Source: Sphingobacteriales bacterium
GTDB lineage: Bacteria > Bacteroidota > Bacteroidia > Chitinophagales > Chitinophagaceae
Direction: 5' to 3'
Assembly (NCBI GenBank): GCA_004144175.1
Contig: SEFT01000003.1
Span: forward strand, 62,001-126,000
DNA: 64,000 bases
The notes under the pieces were generated by a model. The model did no database searches, was not told where the DNA came from, and saw only the letters and a list, made by a program, of their open reading frames with translations. The position numbers were made by a program, and so were the translations under genes. Within the stretch, counting starts at the first letter, position 1, and each line of letters begins with the position of its first letter. Shown here in pieces: positions 42,016 through 50,721 of the stretch.

Positions 42016-43353
42016 ATGGACGCACAATTGCAAAGACGCATTGGCCTGCTGGCCCTTACCTTCTACGGTGTGGGCGATATATTGGGTGCCGGTGTATATG
42101 GCCTCATCGGCAAGGCCGCGGGCGAATTAGGTAATGGTGTATGGCTGGGCTTTGTGATAGGTGCTATCGCTGCTGCGCTTACCGGTATATCTTATGCCTC
42201 GCTCGGATCGAGGTACCCAAAGGCCGGCGGCTGCTCCTATATATTATTCCGCGCATTCAAAAGCCCGATGCTGTCTTATGTGATGGGCTTTGCCGTGTTG
42301 TTCTCGGGCGTTACTTCGATGGCTACTTCCAGCAGGGCCTTTGCGGGTTACCTGGTGCCCATCGCTCCATTCTTAAATACAGGCGTGGCCATTGCCGTCT
42401 TTGCGATACTCATTGGCGGGATAGTACTGGTAGGTATCAAGGAAAGCATGACGCTCAATATTGTCTGTACACTCATCGAAGTATCAGGGTTGCTCATTAT
42501 CATTTTTGCAGGCTTCCGCTTTATAGGCGGTGCCGACTTGACGGATATGCACACTGCTGCCAGCCCGGTAAGGGGTATGCACTGGGAGCGGGCGCTATCA
42601 GGGGCTATACTTACGTTCTATTCCTTTATAGGTTTTGAAGACATGCTGAATGTGAGCGAAGAGGTAAAGAAGCCCGAGGTAACCATACCTAAGGCGTTGC
42701 TGATGTCAGTATTTATTTCTTCTGCTATATACCTGCTGCTGAGCGTAGTTGCCGTATCGGTAATACCGCCATCAGTACTGGCGGATAGTACGCAGCCATT
42801 GGTAGAGGTAGTAAAGGTTGCCTTCCCGGCCTTCCCGGCGAAGTTGTTCAGCTTTATATCGCTATGTGCTTTATTTAATACTGCCCTGCTGGCGTTCATC
42901 ACAGGCTCGCGGCTTATATACGGTATGTCGAGGCAAGAATTGCTGCCCGCATTCCTGTCGAAAATCACGAAGAACGGTAGCCCCTACAATGCCATCTTCG
43001 CGATGCTGGCCTTGTTTACCTGCCTGGTAGTAGCAGGCGATATATCGCAACTGGCTAAGTCTACCAGTGCACTGCTGCTGATAAGCTATACCATGATGAA
43101 CATAGCCCTGGTAAAACTGAAGCGCAGCGACAAAGCAGGTGCCGGGCGGTTTGAAGTGCCAGTCATTATACCGATACTGGGTGCCATAGTATGCGTAGGC
43201 ATGCTGGTGAATGTAACGTTGACTGAAGTATTGATCGTGGGTACCTTATTCCTGTTGGTCTCACTACTCTACCTCATTATGCGCCCTCGTAAGAATGCCA
43301 TAATAGAAATGGCTATTGAGGAGCCGGAGGTTGCTGTGGTGAGGAATGGGTAG
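42016..43353 (+). CDS. APC-superfamily amino acid permease
   Basis: 445 residues with 12 predicted membrane segments. Helix 1 contains GVGDILGAGVYGLIG, the APC glycine-rich signature for substrate binding; further conserved blocks are GSRYPKAGG and SFIGFEDMLNVSEEVKKPEVTIPKAL. It takes up amino acids or related amines across the inner membrane; specificity cannot be read off. A TATATTTA at 41982-41989 may be the -7 box. The next gene is 77 bp further. Confidence 0.92.
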   Translation: MDAQLQRRIGLLALTFYGVGDILGAGVYGLIGKAAGELGNGVWLGFVIGAIAAALTGISYASLGSRYPKAGGCSYILFRAFKSPMLSYVMGFAVLFSGVTSMATSSRAFAGYLVPIAPFLNTGVAIAVFAILIGGIVLVGIKESMTLNIVCTLIEVSGLLIIIFAGFRFIGGADLTDMHTAASPVRGMHWERALSGAILTFYSFIGFEDMLNVSEEVKKPEVTIPKALLMSVFISSAIYLLLSVVAVSVIPPSVLADSTQPLVEVVKVAFPAFPAKLFSFISLCALFNTALLAFITGSRLIYGMSRQELLPAFLSKITKNGSPYNAIFAMLALFTCLVVAGDISQLAKSTSALLLISYTMMNIALVKLKRSDKAGAGRFEVPVIIPILGAIVCVGMLVNVTLTEVLIVGTLFLLVSLLYLIMRPRKNAIIEMAIEEPEVAVVRNG

Positions 43354-43430
43354 AGATCAATATTGTGCGACGAAATTTTCTTTAACGAAATTCAAATCAT
43401 TAGAAGCTATCAATGCTGAACGAAACATCC

Positions 43431-43664
43431 ATGAAACGGATAAAACTAAAGGGCATTAAAAACCCATCTAAATTTGAAGATGCTGTTGATTCAAGCTTAA
43501 TTGATATTGCGTATGTCGAGACTACGATTGGCGGCATCATTACCCTATCAATAGACAGCGAGGTAGAAATAAAGAATACTAAAGACAAGGAATGGATACT
43601 GGAATTAGTCAATATGGTATTGACGGAATGCGAAGAGACGTCAGCCGAAGTATCGTTCGAATAG
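43431..43664 (+). CDS. Small hypothetical protein
   Basis: 77 residues from MKRIKLKGIKNPSKFEDAV; an ATG six codons earlier is possible. A compact alpha/beta domain (SLIDIAYVETTIGGIITLSIDSEVEI, then helix DKEWILELVNMVLTEC) with acidic surface. No family recognised. A strong terminator follows, supporting a transcribed gene. Confidence 0.55.
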   Translation: MKRIKLKGIKNPSKFEDAVDSSLIDIAYVETTIGGIITLSIDSEVEIKNTKDKEWILELVNMVLTECEETSAEVSFE

Positions 43665-43730
43665 TCATTTAAACGTAGTCCGTAATCAGTAATCGTACTT
43701 TTGGCCTTAATGTCAGATAATTGAGTTACA

Positions 43731-43764
43731 ATATAAATGCCTCGCAATTGCGAGGCATTTATAT
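43731..43764. terminator. Palindromic bidirectional terminator
   Basis: A 34-bp perfect palindrome from atataaatgcctcgcaa to ttgcgaggcatttatat, so the effective loop is the central caattg. It is flanked by A/T-rich sequence and separates the small plus-strand gene from the minus-strand catalase gene. Confidence 0.88.
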
Positions 43765-43796
43765 TTATCAAGAATACTAATGTATAGTAAGATCAC

Positions 43797-46013
43797 TTAT
43801 GCCGGCACTTTCCTTGGCTTTTCTCTGTCCCAGAAACGATGCTGGGCTATTGCACCGATGAACTGCGTAGCCAGCTTCGCAGGGTCGCTATTTATTACAA
43901 CGCCCTCGGCCAAAACGCTTTCATCGCTATAGTCTGCAGGTAGCTTTTTGTAGAATGCGGTTGCCTCTATCATTTGCATGGCTTGCTCATCAGCAGCTAT
44001 TGCTTTACAATGCTTAAATGCTTCGTTCAGGAAGTGAACGGCATCCGGCTCTGCCTCCAGCGATGCTACGCTGTTTGTTCCGCCGGGTACATATACGGCA
44101 TCATAAAATACAGATGCTACGGTAAGGAAGCTTTTGTCAACAGGTATCTGCTCATCATTTTCAGATATTACGTAGCCCTGCCTCGGTGCTATTACTTCTA
44201 CTGCTGCACCTGCGTCCAATAAAGCCTGCTTCACTGTGTTCAGCGATGCTCCATTCACACCGTCAGCAGCCAGTATGGCAATCTGCCGGGTGCGGATATT
44301 ATCCTTTACGGTATTGACCATACTCAGTGCAGCAGAAGCGGCAAGCGAGCTTTCTTTTATTACCGGCTGGTAGCTTTGCGGGTCAGCATCAGCGGGGAAG
44401 CCATGGTTAAGTAGTTCGGTGCTATCCTTTGGTATATGCAGGCGAAGCGCGAATGCCACCTGCGCAGCAAGCCCTTTATCTACTATGGCTAGTATGCGCA
44501 GCATCCTTTCGCGGATGGCTACAGTCTGCACTTTGCCCAGCTCGAAGCTTAAGGCATCAGCTATATGGTTCTTCTCCGGTTCCGACTGGCTGTTGTAAAA
44601 CAGCTTTGCCTGGCTGAAATGATCGAAGAAGCTGGCGCTGCGCTCCCTTATCATATGCGCGTCAATCCTTTCTGCGTGAGATGTAAACCCGCCATTCATT
44701 TTACCGGCCTGGTAAGGACATCCGCCGCCTAAGGTATTCGGGCTATAGCTAGCCTTTCCTTTGTTGATGGTTTGCCTCATAAAGCCGTCGCGCTGGTTAT
44801 TGTGCACGGGCACTACAGGGCGGTTAATAGGTATCTCATGGAAGTTAGGACCACCCAGGCGTATCAACTGCGTATCAGTATAAGAGAACAAGCGGCCTTG
44901 TAGTAGCGGGTCGTTGGTAAAGTCTATCCCCGGCACTATATGGCCTATGTGGAATGCTACCTGCTCTGTCTCTGCAAAGAAGTTATCCGGATTACGATTA
45001 AGCGTCATTTTGCCGATACGCTGCACCGGCACCAACTCTTCGGGAATTATCTTGGTAGGGTCCAGCAGGTCAAATTCAAACTTATGCTCATCTGCCTCCG
45101 GCACTATCTGCACGCCAAGTTCCCACTCCGGGAAGTTGCCGCTTTCAATAGCATTCCAAAGGTCGCGGCGATGAAAATCAGGATCTTTACCCGATATGTT
45201 TTGCGCCTCGTCCCAGGCCACCGCATGTACGCCCAGTAACGGTTTCCAGTGGAACTTAACAAAATTTGATTCACCTGCCTCATTTATGAAACGGAACGTA
45301 TGCACACCGAAACCTTCCATCATACGGTAGCTGCGCGGTATAGCGCGGTCGCTCATCAGCCACATGATCATATGCGTGCTCTCGGGCATCAGCGAAATGA
45401 AGTCCCAAAATGTATCGTGCGCCGATGCTGCCTGCGGAATTTCATTGTCCGGCTCCGGCTTTACAGCATGTACCAGGTCAGGAAACTTCATGGCATCCTG
45501 TATAAAGAAGACCGGCATATTATTGCCCACCAGGTCGAAATTACCTTCCTGTGTATAAAACTTTACGGCAAAGCCGCGTACGTCCCTGGCCAGGTCGGTA
45601 GAACCGCGCGACCCTGCAACGGTAGAGAAGCGTACAAACACCGGGGTTTCAACAGAAGGATCCTGTAAAAAACCGGCTTTAGTAATCGCAGATTGCGATT
45701 CGTATACTTTAAACACGCCATGAGCTGCAGAGCCCCTTGCGTGTACAATGCGTTCGGGAATACGCTCATGGTCGAAATGGGTCATTTTTTCCCTGAAAAT
45801 GAAATCTTCCAGTAACGACGGGCCACGTTCACCGGCTTTTAGTGTATTCTGATCGTCATTGATCTTTACGCCGTGGTTCGTGGTCATGTCATGACCTGTT
45901 GCATCAGCTGTATGCGGCGCCAGCTTATCCACTTTGTCATTGCTTGGGTTCGATGCAACCAGATCATCAGGTTGAGGATAGACGCTATCGCGTGCCGGTT
46001 TTTTTGTCTTCAT
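43797..46013 (-). CDS. katE: Large-subunit catalase (HPII/KatE type)
   Basis: 738 residues from MKTKKPARDSVYPQ; the upstream in-frame residues overlap a terminator and are excluded. Haem catalase core: active-site His in ERIVHARGSAAHG, Asn in LVGNNMPVFF and proximal Tyr in LFSYTDTQLIRLG. The C-terminal domain (about 570-715, TRQIAILAADGVNGASLNTV) is the DJ-1/GATase-like extra domain of large-subunit catalases. Breaks down hydrogen peroxide in the cytosol. Downstream of the YciF gene, but with a hairpin between. Confidence 0.95.
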   Translation of the reverse strand: MKTKKPARDSVYPQPDDLVASNPSNDKVDKLAPHTADATGHDMTTNHGVKINDDQNTLKAGERGPSLLEDFIFREKMTHFDHERIPERIVHARGSAAHGVFKVYESQSAITKAGFLQDPSVETPVFVRFSTVAGSRGSTDLARDVRGFAVKFYTQEGNFDLVGNNMPVFFIQDAMKFPDLVHAVKPEPDNEIPQAASAHDTFWDFISLMPESTHMIMWLMSDRAIPRSYRMMEGFGVHTFRFINEAGESNFVKFHWKPLLGVHAVAWDEAQNISGKDPDFHRRDLWNAIESGNFPEWELGVQIVPEADEHKFEFDLLDPTKIIPEELVPVQRIGKMTLNRNPDNFFAETEQVAFHIGHIVPGIDFTNDPLLQGRLFSYTDTQLIRLGGPNFHEIPINRPVVPVHNNQRDGFMRQTINKGKASYSPNTLGGGCPYQAGKMNGGFTSHAERIDAHMIRERSASFFDHFSQAKLFYNSQSEPEKNHIADALSFELGKVQTVAIRERMLRILAIVDKGLAAQVAFALRLHIPKDSTELLNHGFPADADPQSYQPVIKESSLAASAALSMVNTVKDNIRTRQIAILAADGVNGASLNTVKQALLDAGAAVEVIAPRQGYVISENDEQIPVDKSFLTVASVFYDAVYVPGGTNSVASLEAEPDAVHFLNEAFKHCKAIAADEQAMQMIEATAFYKKLPADYSDESVLAEGVVINSDPAKLATQFIGAIAQHRFWDREKPRKVPA

Positions 46014-46037
46014 GTTTTGAGATTGCTTATATGCTAT

Positions 46038-46063
46038 AAAAAAATGCAGCATAGCATGCTGCA
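46038..46063 (-). terminator. Terminator between yciF and katE
   Basis: On the minus strand, tgcagcat / atgctgca (8 bp, 3-nt loop) is followed by seven T. It lies in the 66-bp gap between yciF and katE, so it can end or attenuate transcription before katE. Confidence 0.7.
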
Positions 46064-46079
46064 CTGTATATGTTTATGA

Positions 46080-46652
46080 TTATTTGGCTTCTTCCTGCGA
46101 TGCCTGGTAGTTTATATCGTTCTCGGCAATCGAGGTCAGTTTTTCATCTGCCTGCTTCTCCTCGTTCAAGGTTTGTGTAAGGAGTTCGGCAACATCTGTT
46201 AATCCCAATGTATTAGCCAGTTGTGCCAGGCCGCCATAGGTGGCTATCTCATAGTGCTCTACCTTTTGCGATGCCAGTATGATGCCCACATCGCGCGTGG
46301 CAGTACCTTCCTCGGTATCTTCCAGTATGCCTTCGCCCTCTTTAGTAAGGCCTTCCATTGCATCACATTTCTTAGCCTGTGGCTTTTCATCCAAAAGCTC
46401 AAATACTTGCTCCAGGCGCGCTACATGCGTTTGTGTTATGGCTATGTGTTCTTCTATTGCAGCAGCCAATTGTGTTGATGTTGCTGCCTTTTGCATTTTC
46501 GGCAATGCCTTCAACAGATGATTTTCTGCCCAGTAAATATCTTTTATTTCATCAATGAACAATTCGAGCAGTGCAGGTTCAGACTGCATTTTTGTTTTAT
46601 CAGGTGATGCGGATTTAGAAGCATTGGATGCTCCTTTCGATGCTTTTGCCAT
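46080..46652 (-). CDS. YciF-type ferritin-like stress protein (DUF892)
   Basis: 190 residues. An N-terminal Ser/Lys-rich leader, then the DUF892 four-helix bundle with metal-ligand Glu/His residues (LFIDEIKDIYWAENHLLKAL; IEEHIAITQTHVARLEQVFELL; ASQKVEHYEIATYGGL; TLNEEKQADEKLTSIAE). The YciE/YciF family binds di-iron and has ferroxidase activity in some studied cases; physiological role unclear. Upstream of katE: an oxidative-stress pair. Confidence 0.9.
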   Translation of the reverse strand: MAKASKGASNASKSASPDKTKMQSEPALLELFIDEIKDIYWAENHLLKALPKMQKAATSTQLAAAIEEHIAITQTHVARLEQVFELLDEKPQAKKCDAMEGLTKEGEGILEDTEEGTATRDVGIILASQKVEHYEIATYGGLAQLANTLGLTDVAELLTQTLNEEKQADEKLTSIAENDINYQASQEEAK

Positions 46653-46824
46653 AGATTAATTTGAGACCGGAAAACAAATGGTTTGAAGCTAAAAGGACTG
46701 CAAAATCATGCCATTGTATTGCAAAATGCCTGACCATCGTGCGCAGCAAATTGACTATGTAGTTGTTTGAAATGCAACAACTTTAACTAAAAAAATATTC
46801 AACCAGCACAAACTTTACTTAATG

Positions 46825-46854
46825 TTGTCATTCAACACACATACTGTACTTTTT
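46825..46854 (+). promoter_or_regulatory. Probable promoter of the DUF2339 gene
   Basis: TTG at 46825-46827, 19 bp, then TACTTTTT at 46847-46854 (7 of 8 positions of TAnnTTTG), 8 bases before the ATG. Moderate match only. Confidence 0.45.
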
Positions 46855-46862
46855 TATAAACT

Positions 46863-49331
46863 ATGGAGATCCTGTTATTTTTTGTATTCATCCTGCTCAT
46901 TGTCTTACTCATTGTAGTGCTGAGCAATAACTCGAGCCAGCGCAGTAATGCAAGAGAATTGTCAGAGCGGATGATGCACCTCACTACCGAGATACGACAC
47001 CTGAAGCAACAGATACAAAATGCACCGCCTGCGCAAGCGCCACCAGTTGCACCTACACAACCGGAACCTATTCAGGAGCCAGAAGTACCACCTGTTGTAG
47101 TAGCACCAACGCCAATACCAAAGCAGGAACCAACACCGGAAACCGAAGATGAATTAATAGCAGCGGCATTACGCTCAGCGCAACCTGAGTTCGAAACTAA
47201 AGAGACAGCGCAGCCTGAAACCAGGCCGATAGAAGAACCGCTGGTCATCGTACAGCCTACCGCTAAAGCGCCAACCTACTATAAGCCAACAGAAAGCTTC
47301 TTTGCTACGTTCCTGAAGAAGAATCCGGATATAGAGAAGTTCATCGGTGAGAACCTTATTAATAAAATAGGTATTGCCATACTGGTGATGGGTATTGCCT
47401 TCTTTGTAAAATATGCTATTGATAAAGACTGGATCAACGAAGTAGGCAGGGTGGCCATTGGCTTTGGCTGTGGCGCCTTGCTGGTAGGCATTGCGCATTA
47501 CCTGCGCAAAAAATACTGGGCATTCAGCTCGGTGCTGGTAGGGGGCGGCATATCGGTATTCTACTTCACGGTAGCCTTTGCTTTCCATCAGTATCATATT
47601 ATATCGCAAACGGCAGCGTTTGTGCTGATGATCGTTATTACCGGGTTTGCAGTAGCGCTGTCGCTATTATATGAGCGGATGGAGCTGGCCATCATTGCAA
47701 CAATAGGAGGTTTCATCACGCCATTCCTGCTAAGTACAGGCTCGGGCAACTATAAAACACTATTCATCTACCTCATCATCCTCAATACAGGCTTACTATT
47801 ACTAGCTTACTTCAAACGTTGGCGGCCTATCAATATCATCGCCCTTTTCTTTACCGTGCTCATATACGGTGCTTGGCTGGGCAAGACATTGAATGCAGTG
47901 CCATTATTGAATTTTGAACCCGGCATTGCCCTTGCTTTTGGGTCGGCATTCTACGTCCTGTTCCTGGCTATGAATATGATCAACCAAATTCGAAACACAG
48001 AGCCGTTCAAGGCATTCGACTTTTCGATACTCTTGTTCATCAATGCCGCCTACTTCTCGGCAAGCATGTGTATACTACACCAGGTGCAAGGTGGCGATTA
48101 CCAGGGATTGTTCACAATCGTTATGGGTGTCATCAACATGGGCCTTGCCTGGTATTTCTACAAGCGCGGCGGCACGGAGCGCAACCTGCTGTTCCTGCTT
48201 ATTGGGCTTACGCTTACCTTCTTATCCCTTGCTATCCCAGTACAGTTGCATGGCCATACCATTACGCTTTTCTGGAGTGCCGAGTTTGTGCTGTTATACT
48301 GGCTGTTTCAAAAATCGGGCATTAAGTTGTTCCGATACAGTTCTATATTGGTCTTCGCCCTGTCGTTTATCAGCCTGTTCATCGACTGGTCGCAAGCTGC
48401 TACCAGCTCTAACTCCTCCCTTACGCTGATATACAAGAACCTTACAGGCTTCGTTACAAATATTGTCTCTATTGCAGCGCTGGTTGGCTACGCACAGCTA
48501 CTAAAGAATAGCGATGCTGATGGTGAATTCATCGCCGGGCTGAAAAACACAGAGGCAAAACGGGTGATGTATGTAGCAACAGGCCTGCTTACCTATATTA
48601 CCTGCATATTCGGCGTTAACTATCTGTGTCGCACCCACGCAAACTACGATATTGCTAACGTGTACCACAGGCTCATCACCATCGGCTTTGCTGTTGCAGC
48701 AGTAATGTTGCTTAAGGGTAAGGCTTCCGTACGGTCGCTGGGACTACAGGTAGCCGCCGTAATCACCACATTGTTCTTCTACCTGCTAAGCAATATCAAC
48801 ATCACTAAACTGCGGAACGGCGCATTGAACAATACCTATAGCGACATCCACCTGGTGATTCATTTCATCAATGGACTGCTGTTGCTCTTCCTGTTCTATC
48901 GCCTCATACAGTTTATCAGGAATAATCCTGAAACTGTACGCCCTGCCTTGAAGCCACTTACCTGGGGCATCAGCCTGATGTTGCTGTTGTTCCTGAGTAT
49001 CGAGGCAAAACAATTGTACATCACAATGGGTTACGCGCCCGGAAAAATAGAGCTGCTGGCGAAGCAGTATGGCAAGGCGGGTATTACCGTAGTATGGGCC
49101 GTATGCTCATTCATTATGATGATGCTGGGTATGAAACACAAATTCAAGCTGCTCCGCGTCGTATCGCTCAGTATATTTTCGCTTACATTACTTAAGCTCT
49201 TCACCTACGATATACGGAATGTATCCGAGGCAGGTAAGATTATTGCCTTTATATTACTTGGCGTGCTACTTTTGGTGATCTCTTTTATGTACCAGAAGCT
49301 GAAGAAAATCATATTCGATGAAAAGGAATAA
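46863..49331 (+). CDS. DUF2339 polytopic membrane protein
   Basis: 822 residues. N-terminal membrane anchor (about 3-20), then a helical stretch and a Pro/Glu/Gln-rich linker (about 58-130), then more than 20 hydrophobic segments to the end; FIGENLINKIGIAILVMGIAFFVKYAIDKDWI marks the start of the DUF2339 core. Function unknown; some members are cell-wall/envelope stress-linked by neighbourhood. Its last 14 nt overlap the next gene, so the two are translationally coupled. Confidence 0.9.
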   Translation: MEILLFFVFILLIVLLIVVLSNNSSQRSNARELSERMMHLTTEIRHLKQQIQNAPPAQAPPVAPTQPEPIQEPEVPPVVVAPTPIPKQEPTPETEDELIAAALRSAQPEFETKETAQPETRPIEEPLVIVQPTAKAPTYYKPTESFFATFLKKNPDIEKFIGENLINKIGIAILVMGIAFFVKYAIDKDWINEVGRVAIGFGCGALLVGIAHYLRKKYWAFSSVLVGGGISVFYFTVAFAFHQYHIISQTAAFVLMIVITGFAVALSLLYERMELAIIATIGGFITPFLLSTGSGNYKTLFIYLIILNTGLLLLAYFKRWRPINIIALFFTVLIYGAWLGKTLNAVPLLNFEPGIALAFGSAFYVLFLAMNMINQIRNTEPFKAFDFSILLFINAAYFSASMCILHQVQGGDYQGLFTIVMGVINMGLAWYFYKRGGTERNLLFLLIGLTLTFLSLAIPVQLHGHTITLFWSAEFVLLYWLFQKSGIKLFRYSSILVFALSFISLFIDWSQAATSSNSSLTLIYKNLTGFVTNIVSIAALVGYAQLLKNSDADGEFIAGLKNTEAKRVMYVATGLLTYITCIFGVNYLCRTHANYDIANVYHRLITIGFAVAAVMLLKGKASVRSLGLQVAAVITTLFFYLLSNINITKLRNGALNNTYSDIHLVIHFINGLLLLFLFYRLIQFIRNNPETVRPALKPLTWGISLMLLLFLSIEAKQLYITMGYAPGKIELLAKQYGKAGITVVWAVCSFIMMMLGMKHKFKLLRVVSLSIFSLTLLKLFTYDIRNVSEAGKIIAFILLGVLLLVISFMYQKLKKIIFDEKE

Positions 49332-50544
49332 GGCTGTTATTGCGCTATGCTTGCTGATGGCACTGATAATTACAGCAAGCGCACAGACATTTAGGTATGA
49401 AATGGCATTGAAGCCCGTACCTGCCGATGGCTTTTACAAGATCGTGCTAAATTCGGATGTATTGGCTGCTGTCAGCCCCGACCTTCGCGACCTGCGTATT
49501 ACTGATAATAAGAGCCGCTTTATACCGTACATACGCGAGGCAAAACAGATCATCGATGCAAATGAGTTCACCCCGCTATCTATTATGGCTAATATCACTG
49601 ACACAGCAGGGAACACTGTACTGGACATTGAGAACACCACAGGTAATGGGATTGCCAATGTTAGTTTTTTCATCAAGAACACTTATGCAGAGCGCCAGCT
49701 ATCTGTAAGCGGCAGCAACGACCGGGGCAAATGGTTCATAATACGCGAAGACATATTGCTGACACCTGCGGTAGGCTACGATCGCGATGAATTTATGCAA
49801 TCCATAGCATTTCCATTGAGCACCTACCGCTACCTGCGGTTCGTAATAAGGAATAACAAATCTGACGCGTTGAACATCGTCAGTGCCGGATTGATAAATA
49901 ATAGTTCTGCAAGAGAAATGCCTCCAACATATATAACACATACAGCCCCTACTACCACACAAAAGGACAGCAGTAATGGCAACAGCTATATTTATATCGA
50001 CCAGAATAACGCTAACTTCATAGAACAGCTAAGCATTGATATCGCGGCGCCTCCCCTATACGAAAGGCCAGTTACACTGTATCGGCTTGATGAATTCGCA
50101 CAGGCCTACCTTCAGGTTCGCAGCTTCACGCTATCATCAAAAGGCGATCGCAGCTTTATTATCCCGGCTACTACAGCACAAAGTTTGATGTTGGTAATAG
50201 AGAATGGTGACAACCTGCCATTATCTGTCAGCGGTGTTTCACTTGGCTATCTTCCCAAGACCATCATTACCTACCTCGAGAAAGGAAAAGACTATTCGCT
50301 GCTGCTAAACGCAGCTGACGCAACACCGCCCAACTACGACCTCGAACAGTTCCGCGACAGTATACCGCAGGATGCCCCACTACTCACCTACGAACCTATT
50401 GAAATAATAGAGGGAAAAACAGAAACAGAGCAAAAAGACAGTAAGGCGATAATTTGGATAGCTATTATTGCCGGCATTGGCCTGCTTGGCTTCTTTACGT
50501 TCAAACTGGCGAAGGATATGAATGAGCAGAAAGGGGTAGGATAA
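49318..50544 (+). CDS. DUF3999-like exported membrane protein
   Basis: 408 residues. Signal peptide MKRNKAVIALCLLMALIITASAQ, a large beta-rich extracytoplasmic part resembling DUF3999 (YEMALKPVPADGFYKIVLNSDVLAAVSPDLRDLRI), and one C-terminal membrane helix (IIWIAIIAGIGLLGFFTFKLA). DUF2339 and DUF3999 genes commonly sit side by side and overlap, as here (14 nt). The pair probably forms one envelope complex. Exact role unknown. Confidence 0.8.
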   Translation: MKRNKAVIALCLLMALIITASAQTFRYEMALKPVPADGFYKIVLNSDVLAAVSPDLRDLRITDNKSRFIPYIREAKQIIDANEFTPLSIMANITDTAGNTVLDIENTTGNGIANVSFFIKNTYAERQLSVSGSNDRGKWFIIREDILLTPAVGYDRDEFMQSIAFPLSTYRYLRFVIRNNKSDALNIVSAGLINNSSAREMPPTYITHTAPTTTQKDSSNGNSYIYIDQNNANFIEQLSIDIAAPPLYERPVTLYRLDEFAQAYLQVRSFTLSSKGDRSFIIPATTAQSLMLVIENGDNLPLSVSGVSLGYLPKTIITYLEKGKDYSLLLNAADATPPNYDLEQFRDSIPQDAPLLTYEPIEIIEGKTETEQKDSKAIIWIAIIAGIGLLGFFTFKLAKDMNEQKGVG

Positions 50545-50557
50545 ATAATTTTCATTA

Positions 50558-50649
50558 GTCATTGCGAGAAACGAAGCAATCTCACGAAAATGAGTACCAC
50601 TCAATATGTATAGGTGTTATTGTGAGATTGCTTCGTTTCTCGCAATGAC
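50558..50649. repeat. Perfect 28-bp inverted repeat (REP-like element)
   Basis: Arms at 50558-50585 and 50622-50649 are perfect reverse complements (gtcattgcgagaaacgaagc... ), separated by a 36-nt loop. The arm sequence ATTGCGAG-AACGAAGCAATCT belongs to a palindrome widely dispersed between genes in Bacteroidota. It lies between two convergent genes, where such repeats accumulate. It may be mobilised by REP-associated Y1 transposases; none is encoded here. It could also fold into a long transcript hairpin. Confidence 0.9.
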
Positions 50650-50721
50650 AATTCGTGGTTCTTATCGTACTTGCTGCTGTTATTCAGCAAGCTCGTGCTG
50701 GACAGAAACTACAAATTACTC

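Noticed and set aside
50558-50649. CRISPR repeat pair
   Set aside because: Only two arms in opposite orientation with one spacer, and no cas genes nearby.
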